A stretch of DNA of 64,000 nt, taken from an uncultured Methylobacillus sp. Lineage in GTDB: Bacteria; Pseudomonadota; Gammaproteobacteria; Burkholderiales; Methylophilaceae. Where the stretch lies: assembly GCA_903824575.1 (NCBI GenBank), contig CAIJXJ010000261.1, forward strand, positions 1-64,000, written 5' to 3'. Every line of letters starts with the position of its first letter. Positions within the stretch are counted from its first letter, which is position 1. The position numbers and the translations under genes are program-made. The notes under the pieces are model-generated. The model was not told the origin of the DNA. It worked only from the letters and a program-made list of their open reading frames with translations, and did no database searches. Positions 48,425-59,325 of the stretch are shown here, in pieces.

Positions 48425-51400
48425 TCCTTCTCGATGCCGGCTTTGATCTGGGCCTTCACCGCAGATACGCTGATGGCGTCATTCCAGTTGAGTTCGGACA
48501 ACTGCTTGTAATATTGGTAGCGCTGGTGCACATCCTGCTGCGCCTGTTGCAGGAAGCGTTCGGCAGCCTCCGGGTGGGTTTGCCACAGCATGGAAAAGCG
48601 GGTTTCGGACTGGACAAATTCGCGGTAAGGGAGGGAGGGTTCCGCCGAATCCAGGTGCAGTGGGTTCTGCCCCTGCGCGATGCGCTTGGGATCAAAGCGG
48701 AACAGTGGCCAGTGGCCGCACTTGACCGCCAGGTTTTGCTGGCGGTGGTTGTTGGACAGATCCACGCCATGCGCGATGCAGGGGGAGTAGGCGATGATGA
48801 TGGACGGGCCCTCATGCGCTTCGGCCTCCAGAAAAGCACGCAAGGTCTGCACGTCTTTTGCGCCATAGGCGACATGCGCCACGTAAACATTCTCATAGTC
48901 CATGGCCAGCATCGCCAGATCCTTCTTGGCGTTGGGTTTGCCACCGGAGGAAAATTTGGCCACGGCACCGCGCGGGGTGGCCTTGGAGGTCTGGCCGCCG
49001 GTATTCGAATAGACCTCGGTGTCGAGCACCAGAATATTGACGTTGCGGCCACTTGCCAGCACATGGTCGAGACCACCATAGCCGATGTCGTAGGCCCAGC
49101 CGTCGCCGCCTATGATCCACACGCTCTTGCGGCACAGGTTCGCGGCCAGGTCCAGCAGTGTGGTCGCGCGCGGATCGTCCAGTTGTTGCAGCGCCTCGCA
49201 CAAGGCAAGCACGCGCTGCCGTTGCTCATGAATGCCGGCCTCAGTCGATTGATCGGCCTGCAATAGCGATTCCGCGAGTCCTGCCGGCAACCGGTCTGCC
49301 AACAGCGATAACAGTTCAGTCGCGAACATTGACTGTTGGTCGATTGACACCCGCATGCCGAGACCGAATTCCGCGTTATCTTCGAACAGGGAATTGTTCC
49401 ATGCAGGTCCCCGTCCTTCCGCGTTCATACTCCAGGGCGTGGTGGGCAGATTGCCGCCGTAGATGGAGGAGCAGCCGGTAGCGTTGGCCACTACCATGCG
49501 GTCGCCAAACAACTGGCTGGCCAACTTGAGGTAGGGCGTCTCGCCGCAGCCGACACATGCGGCGGAAAACTCGAACAGCGGTTGCAGTACCATTGCTCCC
49601 TTGATGGTGGTCAGGTTGAGGGTGCTGCGGTCATATTCCGGCAGGGTTAGGAAGTAGTCCCAGTTGTTCCTTTCCTGCACCCGCAGCGGCGCTTGTGGCG
49701 CCATGTTCAGTGCCTTGCGGCTGGCATTCGACTTGTCGCGGATCGGGCAGATATCGACGCACAGTCCGCAACCGGTGCAGTCCTCAGGCGCGACCTGATA
49801 GCTCATCTGCAGGCCTGCCGGGAATTCCTTGCCTAGCATCGGCATGTGCTTGAAGCTGTCGGGCGCAGTGTCGAGCGTTGCGGCCGGGAATATCTTGCTG
49901 CGGATTGCCGCGTGCGGGCAGACCATAGGGCATTTGCCACACTGCGTGCACAGGTCGGTCTCCCATACCGGGATCTGCAGTGCGAGATTGCGTTTCTCGA
50001 GGGCTGCCGTGCCTAGCGGGAAGGTGCCATCCGCAGGCATCAGGCTGACCGGCAGGGCGTCGCCGCGCCCTGCAATGATACCCATCGTGACTTGTTTGAT
50101 GAAGCTGGTTGCTGGCAACATTGGCTCAACCGGAGCTTGGCTGGTGCCGACCGGGCCAATGGCTACGCGATGCAGATTGGCCAGGGTTTCATCGATCGCC
50201 CTGAAGTTGAGTTCAACCAGACGCCGTCCTTTCTTGCCATAGGTCTTCTCTGCCGCGTTCTTGATCGCTGCGATGGCCTGGGCCTGGGGAAGAATATCGG
50301 AAATGGCAAAGAAACAGGCCTGCATGATGGTGTTGATGCGTTTGCCCATGCCGGCGATTTCGGCTACGGCATAGGCATCGATGGCATAGAAGGTGATTCC
50401 CTGGTCGATGATCCTCTGCTGCATGTTGATGGGCAAGGAGTTCCACACCTGCTCCGGTGCCAGTTGCGAGTTGAGCAGGAACACGGATTTCTTTGCCGCT
50501 TTGTCCAGCAGGGGGAAGCGTTCGAGGAAAACGCTCTGGTGGCAGGCGATGAAATTAGCGTCATTGTCGCCGATCAGATAGGTCGAACGTATCGGATCGG
50601 GACCGAAGCGCAGATGTGAAATGGTCACCGCACCCGCTTTTCTGGAATCGTAGACAAAATAGCCCTGAGCGTGCCAGTCGGTGGTCTCCCCGATGATCTT
50701 GATGCTGTTCTTGTTGGCGCTCACCGTGCCATCGCTGCCCAGGCCATAGAACATGGCCTGGAATGTATTGGCATGCGCATCGGTGCGGTAATCCGCATCC
50801 CAGTCGAGACTCAAGTGCGTCACATCGTCCTGGATGCCGATGGTAAAGTCGTTTTTCGGCTGCTGTTGGCTGAGTTCGTCGAACACGCGCTTGACCATGC
50901 CAGGCGTGAACTCCTTGGAAGCCAGCCCATAGCGGCCACCAATAATTCTTGGCAGGGTAGAGAATTTGCCTCTGCCAGTGCTGTAGTCTTGTGCCACGGC
51001 TGTCAGCACATCCTTGTACAGGGGTTCGCCATCCGATCCCGGTTCCTTGGTGCGGTCCAGTACCGCGATGGACTGGCAACTCGCGGGCAGGGCGGCGATC
51101 AAGGCATTGGCATCGAACGGCCGGTACAGGCGCACCTTGACGAGGCCCACTGTTTCGCCTTGACGCACCAGAAAATCGACGGTTTCGATCGCCGTTTCGG
51201 CGCCAGAGCCCATCAGCAGAAGGATGCGCGTCGCCTGCGGGTGGCCGGCATACTCAAACAGGTGATAGTGACGCCCTGTCAGTTTGCCCAGCCTGTCCAT
51301 GGTGTGCTGCACGATGCCGGGGAAGCGCTGGTAATACGCATTGACCGATTCCCTCGCCTGAAAATAGACGTCCGGGTTCTGTGAACTGCCGCGTAACACC

Positions 51401-52032
51401 GGGTGCTCGGGGGACAGTGAGCGAGCACGGTGCGCGGAGATCCAGTCTGGCTGGATCATCGCGCTCAGGATGTCGTCATCGATAGAGTCGAGTTTTGCCA
51501 CTTCGTGTGAGGTGCGGAAGCCGTCGAAAAAGTGCAGTATTGGAATGCGTCCCTCAAGGCTTGCCACGTGGGCGATCAGGGCGAAGTCCATGGCCTGTTG
51601 CGGCGAATTGGAGCACAGCATGCCGAAGCCGGTCTGGCGTGCGCTCATGACGTCGCTGTGGTCGCCAAAGATGGATAACGCCTGGCAGGCCAGCGCACGC
51701 GCGGCAATATGGAACACGGCCGGTGTCAACTCGCCGGCGATCTTGTACATATTGGGCAACATCAGGAGCAGGCCTTGCGATGCGGTGAAGGTGGTGGCAA
51801 GCGACCCTGCCTGCAGCGCGCCGTGGATTGCGCCGGCGACCCCGCCCTCGCTCTGCATCTCGACCACGTGCGGAACCGTGCCCCACAGGTTGGTCTGGCC
51901 ATGGGACGACCATTCATCGGCCCATTCGCCCATGGTAGACGAAGGTGTGATGGGGAAAATGAATAGCACTTCACTGAGCTTGTGCGCAATCATGGCAACG
52001 GCTTGATTGCCATCGATGGTCAGTTTGTCCAT
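48421..52032 (-). CDS. nifJ: Pyruvate:ferredoxin (flavodoxin) oxidoreductase
   Basis: A 1203-residue single-chain PFOR converting pyruvate and CoA to acetyl-CoA and CO2 with reduction of ferredoxin. Domain I has FPITPSSTMGEWADEW, the [4Fe-4S] pair is CTQCGKCPMVCP and CTGCGLCVDICP, and the thiamine-diphosphate domain has GGDGWAYDIGYGG and VYSNTGGQTSKATP. Length agrees with the homodimeric enzyme. It is oxygen-sensitive in most bacteria. It is coupled to the dihydroorotate-dehydrogenase-like gene and converges on the electron-conduit genes. Confidence 0.97.
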   Translation of the reverse strand: MDKLTIDGNQAVAMIAHKLSEVLFIFPITPSSTMGEWADEWSSHGQTNLWGTVPHVVEMQSEGGVAGAIHGALQAGSLATTFTASQGLLLMLPNMYKIAGELTPAVFHIAARALACQALSIFGDHSDVMSARQTGFGMLCSNSPQQAMDFALIAHVASLEGRIPILHFFDGFRTSHEVAKLDSIDDDILSAMIQPDWISAHRARSLSPEHPVLRGSSQNPDVYFQARESVNAYYQRFPGIVQHTMDRLGKLTGRHYHLFEYAGHPQATRILLLMGSGAETAIETVDFLVRQGETVGLVKVRLYRPFDANALIAALPASCQSIAVLDRTKEPGSDGEPLYKDVLTAVAQDYSTGRGKFSTLPRIIGGRYGLASKEFTPGMVKRVFDELSQQQPKNDFTIGIQDDVTHLSLDWDADYRTDAHANTFQAMFYGLGSDGTVSANKNSIKIIGETTDWHAQGYFVYDSRKAGAVTISHLRFGPDPIRSTYLIGDNDANFIACHQSVFLERFPLLDKAAKKSVFLLNSQLAPEQVWNSLPINMQQRIIDQGITFYAIDAYAVAEIAGMGKRINTIMQACFFAISDILPQAQAIAAIKNAAEKTYGKKGRRLVELNFRAIDETLANLHRVAIGPVGTSQAPVEPMLPATSFIKQVTMGIIAGRGDALPVSLMPADGTFPLGTAALEKRNLALQIPVWETDLCTQCGKCPMVCPHAAIRSKIFPAATLDTAPDSFKHMPMLGKEFPAGLQMSYQVAPEDCTGCGLCVDICPIRDKSNASRKALNMAPQAPLRVQERNNWDYFLTLPEYDRSTLNLTTIKGAMVLQPLFEFSAACVGCGETPYLKLASQLFGDRMVVANATGCSSIYGGNLPTTPWSMNAEGRGPAWNNSLFEDNAEFGLGMRVSIDQQSMFATELLSLLADRLPAGLAESLLQADQSTEAGIHEQRQRVLALCEALQQLDDPRATTLLDLAANLCRKSVWIIGGDGWAYDIGYGGLDHVLASGRNVNILVLDTEVYSNTGGQTSKATPRGAVAKFSSGGKPNAKKDLAMLAMDYENVYVAHVAYGAKDVQTLRAFLEAEAHEGPSIIIAYSPCIAHGVDLSNNHRQQNLAVKCGHWPLFRFDPKRIAQGQNPLHLDSAEPSLPYREFVQSETRFSMLWQTHPEAAERFLQQAQQDVHQRYQYYKQLSELNWNDAISVSAVKAQIKAGIEKD

Positions 52033-52139
52033 GCGAGCCCTCCAATCCCGTTTTCACGTTGATTGATGTCAGAGCGGTATTGTAGGACGCTATGAATGCA
52101 AGCGGGAGGGAATTTTGGCGGGAGGGTGAATTACTTTTT

Positions 52140-52325
52140 TTACAATAATTTCTTCAACCGTTGTTCCAGGCGCCCCCTACATTGTTTGCAGATCCAGCGG
52201 TGTTGCGTCTGGTCCTCCGACAGGAAGTTCATGCCGCCAACGGGCGGGCAGAGGGTGTTGCACTGGGCGCAGACTCTGCCCTCCGTCGGCGTGACAGGGG
52301 TTTCTTTTTTCGTGGACTTGGTCAT
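52140..52325 (-). CDS. Small zinc-ribbon-like protein
   Basis: A 61-residue protein with two cysteine pairs (VCAQCNTLCPP and RWICKQCRGR) arranged as a zinc ribbon and a basic tail (EQRLKKLL). It starts 12 bp after the PilZ gene on the same strand, probably in one transcript. Shine-Dalgarno is weak. I do not recognise the family; DNA/RNA or protein binding is possible. Confidence 0.55.
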   Translation of the reverse strand: MTKSTKKETPVTPTEGRVCAQCNTLCPPVGGMNFLSEDQTQHRWICKQCRGRLEQRLKKLL

Positions 52326-52337
52326 GGCTGGTCTGCG

Positions 52338-53297
52338 TTAAGCCTGTTCCAGCATTTTTTGATACACCATGCTCTGCAGCACCAGAAGGTCCTGCGTCTT
52401 CAGATCCTTGAACTGGACGCCGTAACGGTATTTGCCATTGGCATCGCCTTCAATGGGCGCCTCGGATCGAATGATGCTATCGACGATCGGCAGAACTTCA
52501 ATATCCTGGATCTTTACGCGAAAGGCGATGCGCAGAATGTCACCCCGGCCAACGGCCCCCTTGGGCGCAACGAAGGCGGCTCCGGTGGTGCTGAAGTCAA
52601 CGATCAGCACCGAAAAGCGGTCGCCGACAACTTCATCTTTCACTCTGGATGCCATGCCGATGACGTTGAAAGGGATGCGGGAGGATTCGCGTACCGATAC
52701 CTTATCCACATACTCCGGGTAATTAAGATGCAGATAGGGGAATGGCAACTTGGACGCCTTGTTCACTGTGGTCCAGAATCCATAGGCATTCTTGCCGGAA
52801 AAAGAGCGGACAATCACTTCCTGGTCTGCATGTACCGCTATATGGTCGCTGGCACCACTCGGCGCTTCAATGATGATCGTTCTGCCGACGGCGTAGCCGA
52901 TCAATTTGACCTTGCACCGTTCATCCCGGAACGGGCCCATCACCTGAAGCAGCAGCACATCTCCGACCCGGGCACCCATTTCTTCAAACTTGCTGCGCTG
53001 GGTTTTGTTTGACGGGGAAGCTCTGTCGCTGAAGGCATGGTCTAACTCGGCCTCTTTGTCCTGCAGTTCGTGCTTGCCCTTTATTTCGATCTTGTCCTGT
53101 ACCTCAGGCTCGCCACCTTCCCGGCGAAAAATGACGGTGTTTACCGCATCGACAATTTCGTCCTGGGAGGCGAATACATGCCCTTCCGGCCACAGCACGG
53201 CCTCATCCTGATCGTAGATGGACCAGGGAATGGGCTTGCCTGCCGACAGGTCCGATTCTTCAAGAAGTATCAAAAATGAGTCTGTGACCATTGCCAA
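52338..53297 (-). CDS. YcgR-like flagellar brake, PilZ-domain protein
   Basis: A 319-residue protein. The N-terminal YcgR-type domain (about 90-200, including VGDVLLLQVMGPF) precedes a C-terminal PilZ domain with the c-di-GMP-binding RxxxR motif (RESSR) and DxSxxG motif (DFSTTGAAF). Members bind c-di-GMP and slow the flagellar motor. It is followed by the zinc-ribbon gene and preceded by cheZ, so this trio concerns motility, though no other flagellar genes lie nearby. Confidence 0.87.
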   Translation of the reverse strand: MAMVTDSFLILLEESDLSAGKPIPWSIYDQDEAVLWPEGHVFASQDEIVDAVNTVIFRREGGEPEVQDKIEIKGKHELQDKEAELDHAFSDRASPSNKTQRSKFEEMGARVGDVLLLQVMGPFRDERCKVKLIGYAVGRTIIIEAPSGASDHIAVHADQEVIVRSFSGKNAYGFWTTVNKASKLPFPYLHLNYPEYVDKVSVRESSRIPFNVIGMASRVKDEVVGDRFSVLIVDFSTTGAAFVAPKGAVGRGDILRIAFRVKIQDIEVLPIVDSIIRSEAPIEGDANGKYRYGVQFKDLKTQDLLVLQSMVYQKMLEQA

Positions 53298-53452
53298 AGT
53301 GCCGGGCCTCTAATATGAAAGCGGTTTGACTTATCAATCAGTCAATGGATTGTAGCCGACAGCGTAAAACTTGGAAGCTAATGACGGGAATATAAATTTC
53401 CAAGCGCTTGCCTCAAGTTTATGATTGTTCCGGGCAGATGCTACGGTCGGTC

Positions 53453-54067
53453 TCAGAACCCCAGGGACGATAGCAGGTCGTCTACCTCATCCTGGCCGCT
53501 GACGCCGTTCTGGTCGGCTCGGATGGCGGGCCCGGAAGTCAGGCCCTCCTTGGTAATGAGGGAGTCATTGGCTTCTGGCGCGTATTCACGCAACAGATCC
53601 AGCAGGATTTTTTCAATTTCAGCGGCGGCATCGACAATTTTGTTGACCATCTGCCCAGCCACATCGCGAAACTCCTGTGCCTCCAGGATTTGCAACAGGT
53701 TGTGGCGCAGTATCTCTTCCTTGGAGGCCACTTCGCCTAGATGTGAAATGGTGTCCTGTACCAGTGCATGATGCGCCAAGTCCGGTGCATTTGAAAGCCG
53801 CTGTGCCAGATCGATGCAGGTAGTGCGCCCGAATTCGGTCAGTGGCAATGAATTTTCAACTGCACTGATCGTTTTTTCCGATGCTTCGTGCATGGTCTGG
53901 TCGATGAAATTCAGGCGTTCGCGGGCATCTGGCATAGTCGCTGCCGTCTGTTGTAAGCCTTTGGCATAGCCCAACTCCTTCAGCAGACGGTGCAAGGAGG
54001 CCGTTGCCTTGCCGATTTTTTCAACCTTTGCCCGGGACAGCCCGGAATTGTTTTTTTGCGTGGTCAT
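53453..54067 (-). CDS. cheZ: Chemotaxis protein phosphatase CheZ
   Basis: A 204-residue protein that dephosphorylates CheY-P. The core helix has LQILEAQEFRDVAGQMVNKI, containing the active-site Gln and family consensus, and the C-terminal DEVDDLLSSLGF is the CheY-binding peptide. Coiled-coil segments flank the core. No cheY, cheA or cheW is in the window, so this is an orphan copy. DUF3426 starts 8 bp upstream. Confidence 0.92.
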   Translation of the reverse strand: MTTQKNNSGLSRAKVEKIGKATASLHRLLKELGYAKGLQQTAATMPDARERLNFIDQTMHEASEKTISAVENSLPLTEFGRTTCIDLAQRLSNAPDLAHHALVQDTISHLGEVASKEEILRHNLLQILEAQEFRDVAGQMVNKIVDAAAEIEKILLDLLREYAPEANDSLITKEGLTSGPAIRADQNGVSGQDEVDDLLSSLGF

Positions 54068-54075
54068 GGTAAGTC

Positions 54076-55499
<1,424 letters not shown>

Positions 55500-55503
<4 letters not shown>

Positions 55504-56390
55504 TGCCTCACTCCTGTCAGCAGGGTCCAATTCTCCATGAATATCGGCGCCTGCATGTCGAACCAGTTGTTGTAACAAGCGCTTACATCGGCAGCTTGTT
55601 CGGCTAGCACGCCAGACAGCGCGATGCGTCCACCCGGGCGGCAATGGCTGGCCAGGGCTGGTGCCAGCAGTTTGAGCGGGCTGGAGAGAATGTTGGCGAC
55701 CAGGATATCGGCCGCAAACGGCGGCATGTCATCGGGTAGCACGAAGTTTACGTCGCCAGCCTGATTGTTTTCCGCGTTATAGCGACTGGCAAGCATGGCC
55801 TGCGGGTCGATGTCGACCCCCATCACGGTGCCGGCTCCCAGTCGTTTTGCGGCAATTGCCAGGATGCCCGAGCCGCAACCATAATCGAGCACACTCTCTC
55901 CCGGATGAAGATGGTCGCATAGCCAAGCCAGGCATAGATGCGTGGTGGGGTGGCTACCGGTGCCAAAAGCGAGGCCGGGGTCGAGTACGATGTTCAGCGC
56001 GTTCGGGTTGGGGGCGACATGCCATGATGGAACAATCCACAAATCGTCCCGGATGCAAATGGGTTCGAATTGGGACTGGGTTGCGCGCACCCAATCCTGC
56101 TCCGCGATGGTTTCTACGGTGTAGGACAGGTGATCAAGTCCGGTGGCGGCAGCCAGCGCCAGCATGACGGCAGGAATATCCATTTCATCATTGAACAAGG
56201 CACTGACAACATTGTGTTGCCACATGCCGGGTGGCGGCTCGCCCGGTTCACCGAAGATCGGCTGTTCGTCCAGGGTCTCGGCATCGGCATCCTCGATGCT
56301 TGCCGACAGGGCCCCCAGATCCATGAGTGCATCGCTCAAAACTTCGGCGGTATCTTCTCCCGCCTGGATCTTAAGCGATTGCCAACCCAT
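55500..56390 (-). CDS. prmA: Ribosomal protein L11 methyltransferase
   Basis: A 296-residue SAM methyltransferase that trimethylates lysines of ribosomal protein L11. The SAM motif is VLDYGCGSGILAIAAKRLGA (about residues 165-184), followed by VMGVDIDPQAM and ILVANILSSPLKLL, with the N-terminal L11-recognition domain before it. It overlaps the accC stop by 1 bp and the DUF3426 start by 4 bp. Confidence 0.95.
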
Positions 56391-57739
56391 TATTTGGCCA
56401 CGATGCCGAGCTTGTGTTCAAGATAATGAATGCTGGTACCGCCCTGATGGAAAGCCGCGTCATTCATCAGTTCGACATGCAACGGGATGTTGGTCTTGAT
56501 GCCTTCCACCACCATTTCGGACAGTGCAATGCGCATGCGGGCGATGGCTTGGTCACGGGTGTCACCATAGGTGATGAGCTTGCCTATCATCGAGTCATAA
56601 TGCGAGGGTACGACGTAATTTTGGTAGGCATGCGTATCGACGCGCACGCCAGGGCCGCCCGGCATATGGAAGCCGGTAATGCGACCGGGGGACGGCACGA
56701 AAGTGTGTGAGTCCTCCGCGTTGAGACGGCATTCGATGGCGTGCCCGCGGAACTGAATGTCTTTCTGCTTGAATGGCAGCTTCTCGCCGGCAGCGACGTG
56801 CAATTGCATCTGCACGATGTCGATACCGGTAATCAGTTCTGTGACCGGGTGCTCGACCTGAACTCGCGTGTTCATTTCGATGAAGTAAAACTCATTGTTC
56901 TCAAACAGAAACTCGAAGGTCCCTGCGCCACGGTAGCCTATGGTGCGGCAGGCCTCGGCGCAGCGCTCGCCGATCATGGCGATATGCTTGCGATCGATGC
57001 CATAAGCCGGTGCCTCTTCCAGAACTTTTTGATGCCGGCGTTGCATCGAGCAATCGCGCTCGCCCAGATAAACGGCGTTGCCATGTTCATCGGCCAGTAC
57101 CTGGATTTCAATATGGCGTGGATGCTCCAGGAATTTCTCCATGTACACCATGGGATTACTGAAGGCCGACTGTGCCTCCGCTTTGGTCATGTTGATCGAG
57201 GTCAGCAGGGCGGCCTCGGTATGCACCACGCGCATGCCGCGCCCACCACCACCGCCGGCCGCCTTGATGATGACCGGGTAGCCAATGTCGCGGGCGGCAC
57301 GCATGTTTTCTTCGGCGTCATCCCCCAGCGCACCCTCAGAGCCTGGTACGCAGGGCACGCCGGATTTTCGCATGGCATCTTTGGCCGAGACCTTGTCGCC
57401 CATCAGGCGTATGGTTTCAGCGCGCGGGCCGATGAAGACAAAGCCGCTCTGTTCCACGCGCTCGGCAAAGTCGGCATTTTCCGACAGGAAGCCGTATCCG
57501 GGATGGATGGCTTCGGCATCGGTCACTTCGGCTGCGCTGATGACCGCCGGAATATTCAGATAGCTCTGGCTGGAAGGGGCCGGACCGATGCAGACTGACT
57601 CATCGGCCAGCTTGACATATTTGGCCTCGCGGTCGGCCTCGGAATGCACAGCCACGGTCTTGATGCCCATTTCACGGCAGGCGCGCTGCACACGCAGGGC
57701 AATCTCCCCCCGGTTGGCGATTAGAACTTTTTCAAACAT
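56390..57739 (-). CDS. accC: Acetyl-CoA carboxylase, biotin carboxylase subunit
   Basis: A 449-residue ATP-grasp enzyme that carboxylates biotin on AccB. It begins [20 protein letters not shown], has the ATP-grasp glycine loop [11 protein letters not shown], and the [16 protein letters not shown] block. It pairs with accB upstream (14 bp spacing), the conserved accBC operon for fatty-acid synthesis. Confidence 0.97.
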   Translation of the reverse strand: MFEKVLIANRGEIALRVQRACREMGIKTVAVHSEADREAKYVKLADESVCIGPAPSSQSYLNIPAVISAAEVTDAEAIHPGYGFLSENADFAERVEQSGFVFIGPRAETIRLMGDKVSAKDAMRKSGVPCVPGSEGALGDDAEENMRAARDIGYPVIIKAAGGGGGRGMRVVHTEAALLTSINMTKAEAQSAFSNPMVYMEKFLEHPRHIEIQVLADEHGNAVYLGERDCSMQRRHQKVLEEAPAYGIDRKHIAMIGERCAEACRTIGYRGAGTFEFLFENNEFYFIEMNTRVQVEHPVTELITGIDIVQMQLHVAAGEKLPFKQKDIQFRGHAIECRLNAEDSHTFVPSPGRITGFHMPGGPGVRVDTHAYQNYVVPSHYDSMIGKLITYGDTRDQAIARMRIALSEMVVEGIKTNIPLHVELMNDAAFHQGGTSIHYLEHKLGIVAK

Positions 57740-57753
57740 GGGAATTCCTTGGC

Positions 57754-58209
57754 TTAACCGATGATGAACAGAGGTTCGCCGTACTCGACGGGTTGACCAT
57801 TTTCGACCAGGATGGCCTTGATGACGCCGCCCTTGTCAGTTTCAATTTCATTCAACAGCTTCATGGCCTCGATGATGCATAAGGTCTCGCCGGCGGCAAC
57901 ATTACTGCCTAGTTCGACAAAGTGCTTGGAGTCAGGCGATGGCGAGCGGTAAAAGGTGCCGACCATGGGTGACTTGACGACATGGCCTTCAATCACAGGC
58001 TCGGCCGGCTCAATGACAGGTGCCAAGGCAGCGGCAGGAGCGGCATGCATCTGGGGTTGCTGCATGTAGGCCGGGGCGTAATGCACTTGCTGGCCAGCGG
58101 GGGGCAGGCGGCTGATGCGTACTTTTTCTTCTCCCTCGGTTAGTTCCAACTCCGAAATGCCAGATTCTTCGACCAAATCGATCAGTTTCTTCAGTTTGCG
58201 CAGATCCAT
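57754..58209 (-). CDS. accB: Acetyl-CoA carboxylase, biotin carboxyl carrier protein
   Basis: A 151-residue carrier. The biotinylated Lys is in the [10 protein letters not shown] motif (about residue 117). A Pro/Ala-rich linker links an N-terminal helix ([17 protein letters not shown]) to the biotinyl domain. First of accB-accC. Confidence 0.97.
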   Translation of the reverse strand: MDLRKLKKLIDLVEESGISELELTEGEEKVRISRLPPAGQQVHYAPAYMQQPQMHAAPAAALAPVIEPAEPVIEGHVVKSPMVGTFYRSPSPDSKHFVELGSNVAAGETLCIIEAMKLLNEIETDKGGVIKAILVENGQPVEYGEPLFIIG

Positions 58210-58223
58210 GGGGTTCTCCTGAT

Positions 58224-58676
58224 TTAAACTTTATTTGTTATGTTGAGTGCGTAATCCAGCGCCAATGCATAGCCGTGAGCGCCCAGTCCGCAGATCACCC
58301 CGACCGCGATGTCGGAGAAGTAGGAGTGTTGGCGAAAGGGTTCACGGGCGTGGATGTTGGAAAGATGTACTTCGATAAATGGAATTTTGACGGCCGCCAG
58401 AGCGTCGCGCAGGGCGATCGAGGTATGGGTGAATGCTGCCGGATTGATGATGATGAAATCGACCGGGTTATCGATCAGCGATTGCACTTTATGGATCAAC
58501 TCAGCCTCGCTGTTGCTCTGAAATGCCTCCAGCTTTCCCCCGGCATCCTGTGCGCGGCGCATCAGGAGATCGTCAATGCTGGCGAGCGTCTCGTTACCGT
58601 AATGATTGGGTTCTCGCATCCCAAGCAGGTTCAGATTGGGGCCGTGCAATACGAGGATTGTCTTGTTTTTAGCCAT
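58224..58676 (-). CDS. aroQ: 3-dehydroquinate dehydratase, type II
   Basis: A 150-residue enzyme of the shikimate pathway. [19 protein letters not shown] and the later [19 protein letters not shown], with catalytic Tyr and His regions, mark the type II family. ATG 58676 gives the usual length; a 25-residue longer start exists but is unlikely. It lies just upstream of accB. Confidence 0.94.
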   Translation of the reverse strand: MAKNKTILVLHGPNLNLLGMREPNHYGNETLASIDDLLMRRAQDAGGKLEAFQSNSEAELIHKVQSLIDNPVDFIIINPAAFTHTSIALRDALAAVKIPFIEVHLSNIHAREPFRQHSYFSDIAVGVICGLGAHGYALALDYALNITNKV

Positions 58677-58785
58677 ATTTCGTATCGATTCCGTTGCCGG
58701 ATTGAAGCGCAAGTTTGCCGCAAGTTGATGGATGTTGTCCAGCAGATTCACCGGAGTTTGACGAAATTCAAGTTATTTCAGAAGC

Positions 58786-59325
58786 TTACAGCAGGGGCGC
58801 CAGCGCGCTTTCCAGTTCCAGGCTGTCAATACGGCCGAAATGGTTGATGGCTACGCTGCCGTCACGCCGCAAAATAACGGTATAAGGCAGGACATCGCGA
58901 TCGTTGCCCATGGTCGTGGCCAGGTCGAGGCCAGCGGCATCTCCCGCCAGCAAGGGGTAGCTGACCGGTGCTTCGCGCGCAAATTGCTGCATTTTCGCGG
59001 CATCATCGGTGGAGATGCCCAGTACTACCACGCCGCGGTCACGGTATTTATCCTGCAATTGGGACAATTCCGGCATTTCTTCCCGGCATGGCGGGCACCA
59101 AGAGGCCCAGAAATTGACGATCAGGACTCGACCCCGCCATTGTGCCAGTGGCTGCATGTTGCCATTGGCGTCACTGAATTGCGCGGCGAACAGGCTGTCG
59201 CTGACGGCTCCGGCCGGATTTTCCATGTGGGCAGGCTGCGCGAAATGCGTCACGGCCGCCAACAGGATAGCCACCATGAGCGCCACACCGGCGCAGAGGA
59301 TCAACAGGCGAGAGCGGCTGGACAT
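58786..59325 (-). CDS. TlpA-like periplasmic thioredoxin
   Basis: A 179-residue membrane-anchored thioredoxin. An N-terminal helix (LLILCAGVALMVAILLAAV) is followed by the thioredoxin fold with the redox site FWASWCPPCREE, about residues 73-84. It overlaps dsbD by 25 bp, so it probably receives electrons from DsbD to reduce periplasmic disulfides, for example in cytochrome c maturation. Confidence 0.92.
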   Translation of the reverse strand: MSSRSRLLILCAGVALMVAILLAAVTHFAQPAHMENPAGAVSDSLFAAQFSDANGNMQPLAQWRGRVLIVNFWASWCPPCREEMPELSQLQDKYRDRGVVVLGISTDDAAKMQQFAREAPVSYPLLAGDAAGLDLATTMGNDRDVLPYTVILRRDGSVAINHFGRIDSLELESALAPLL

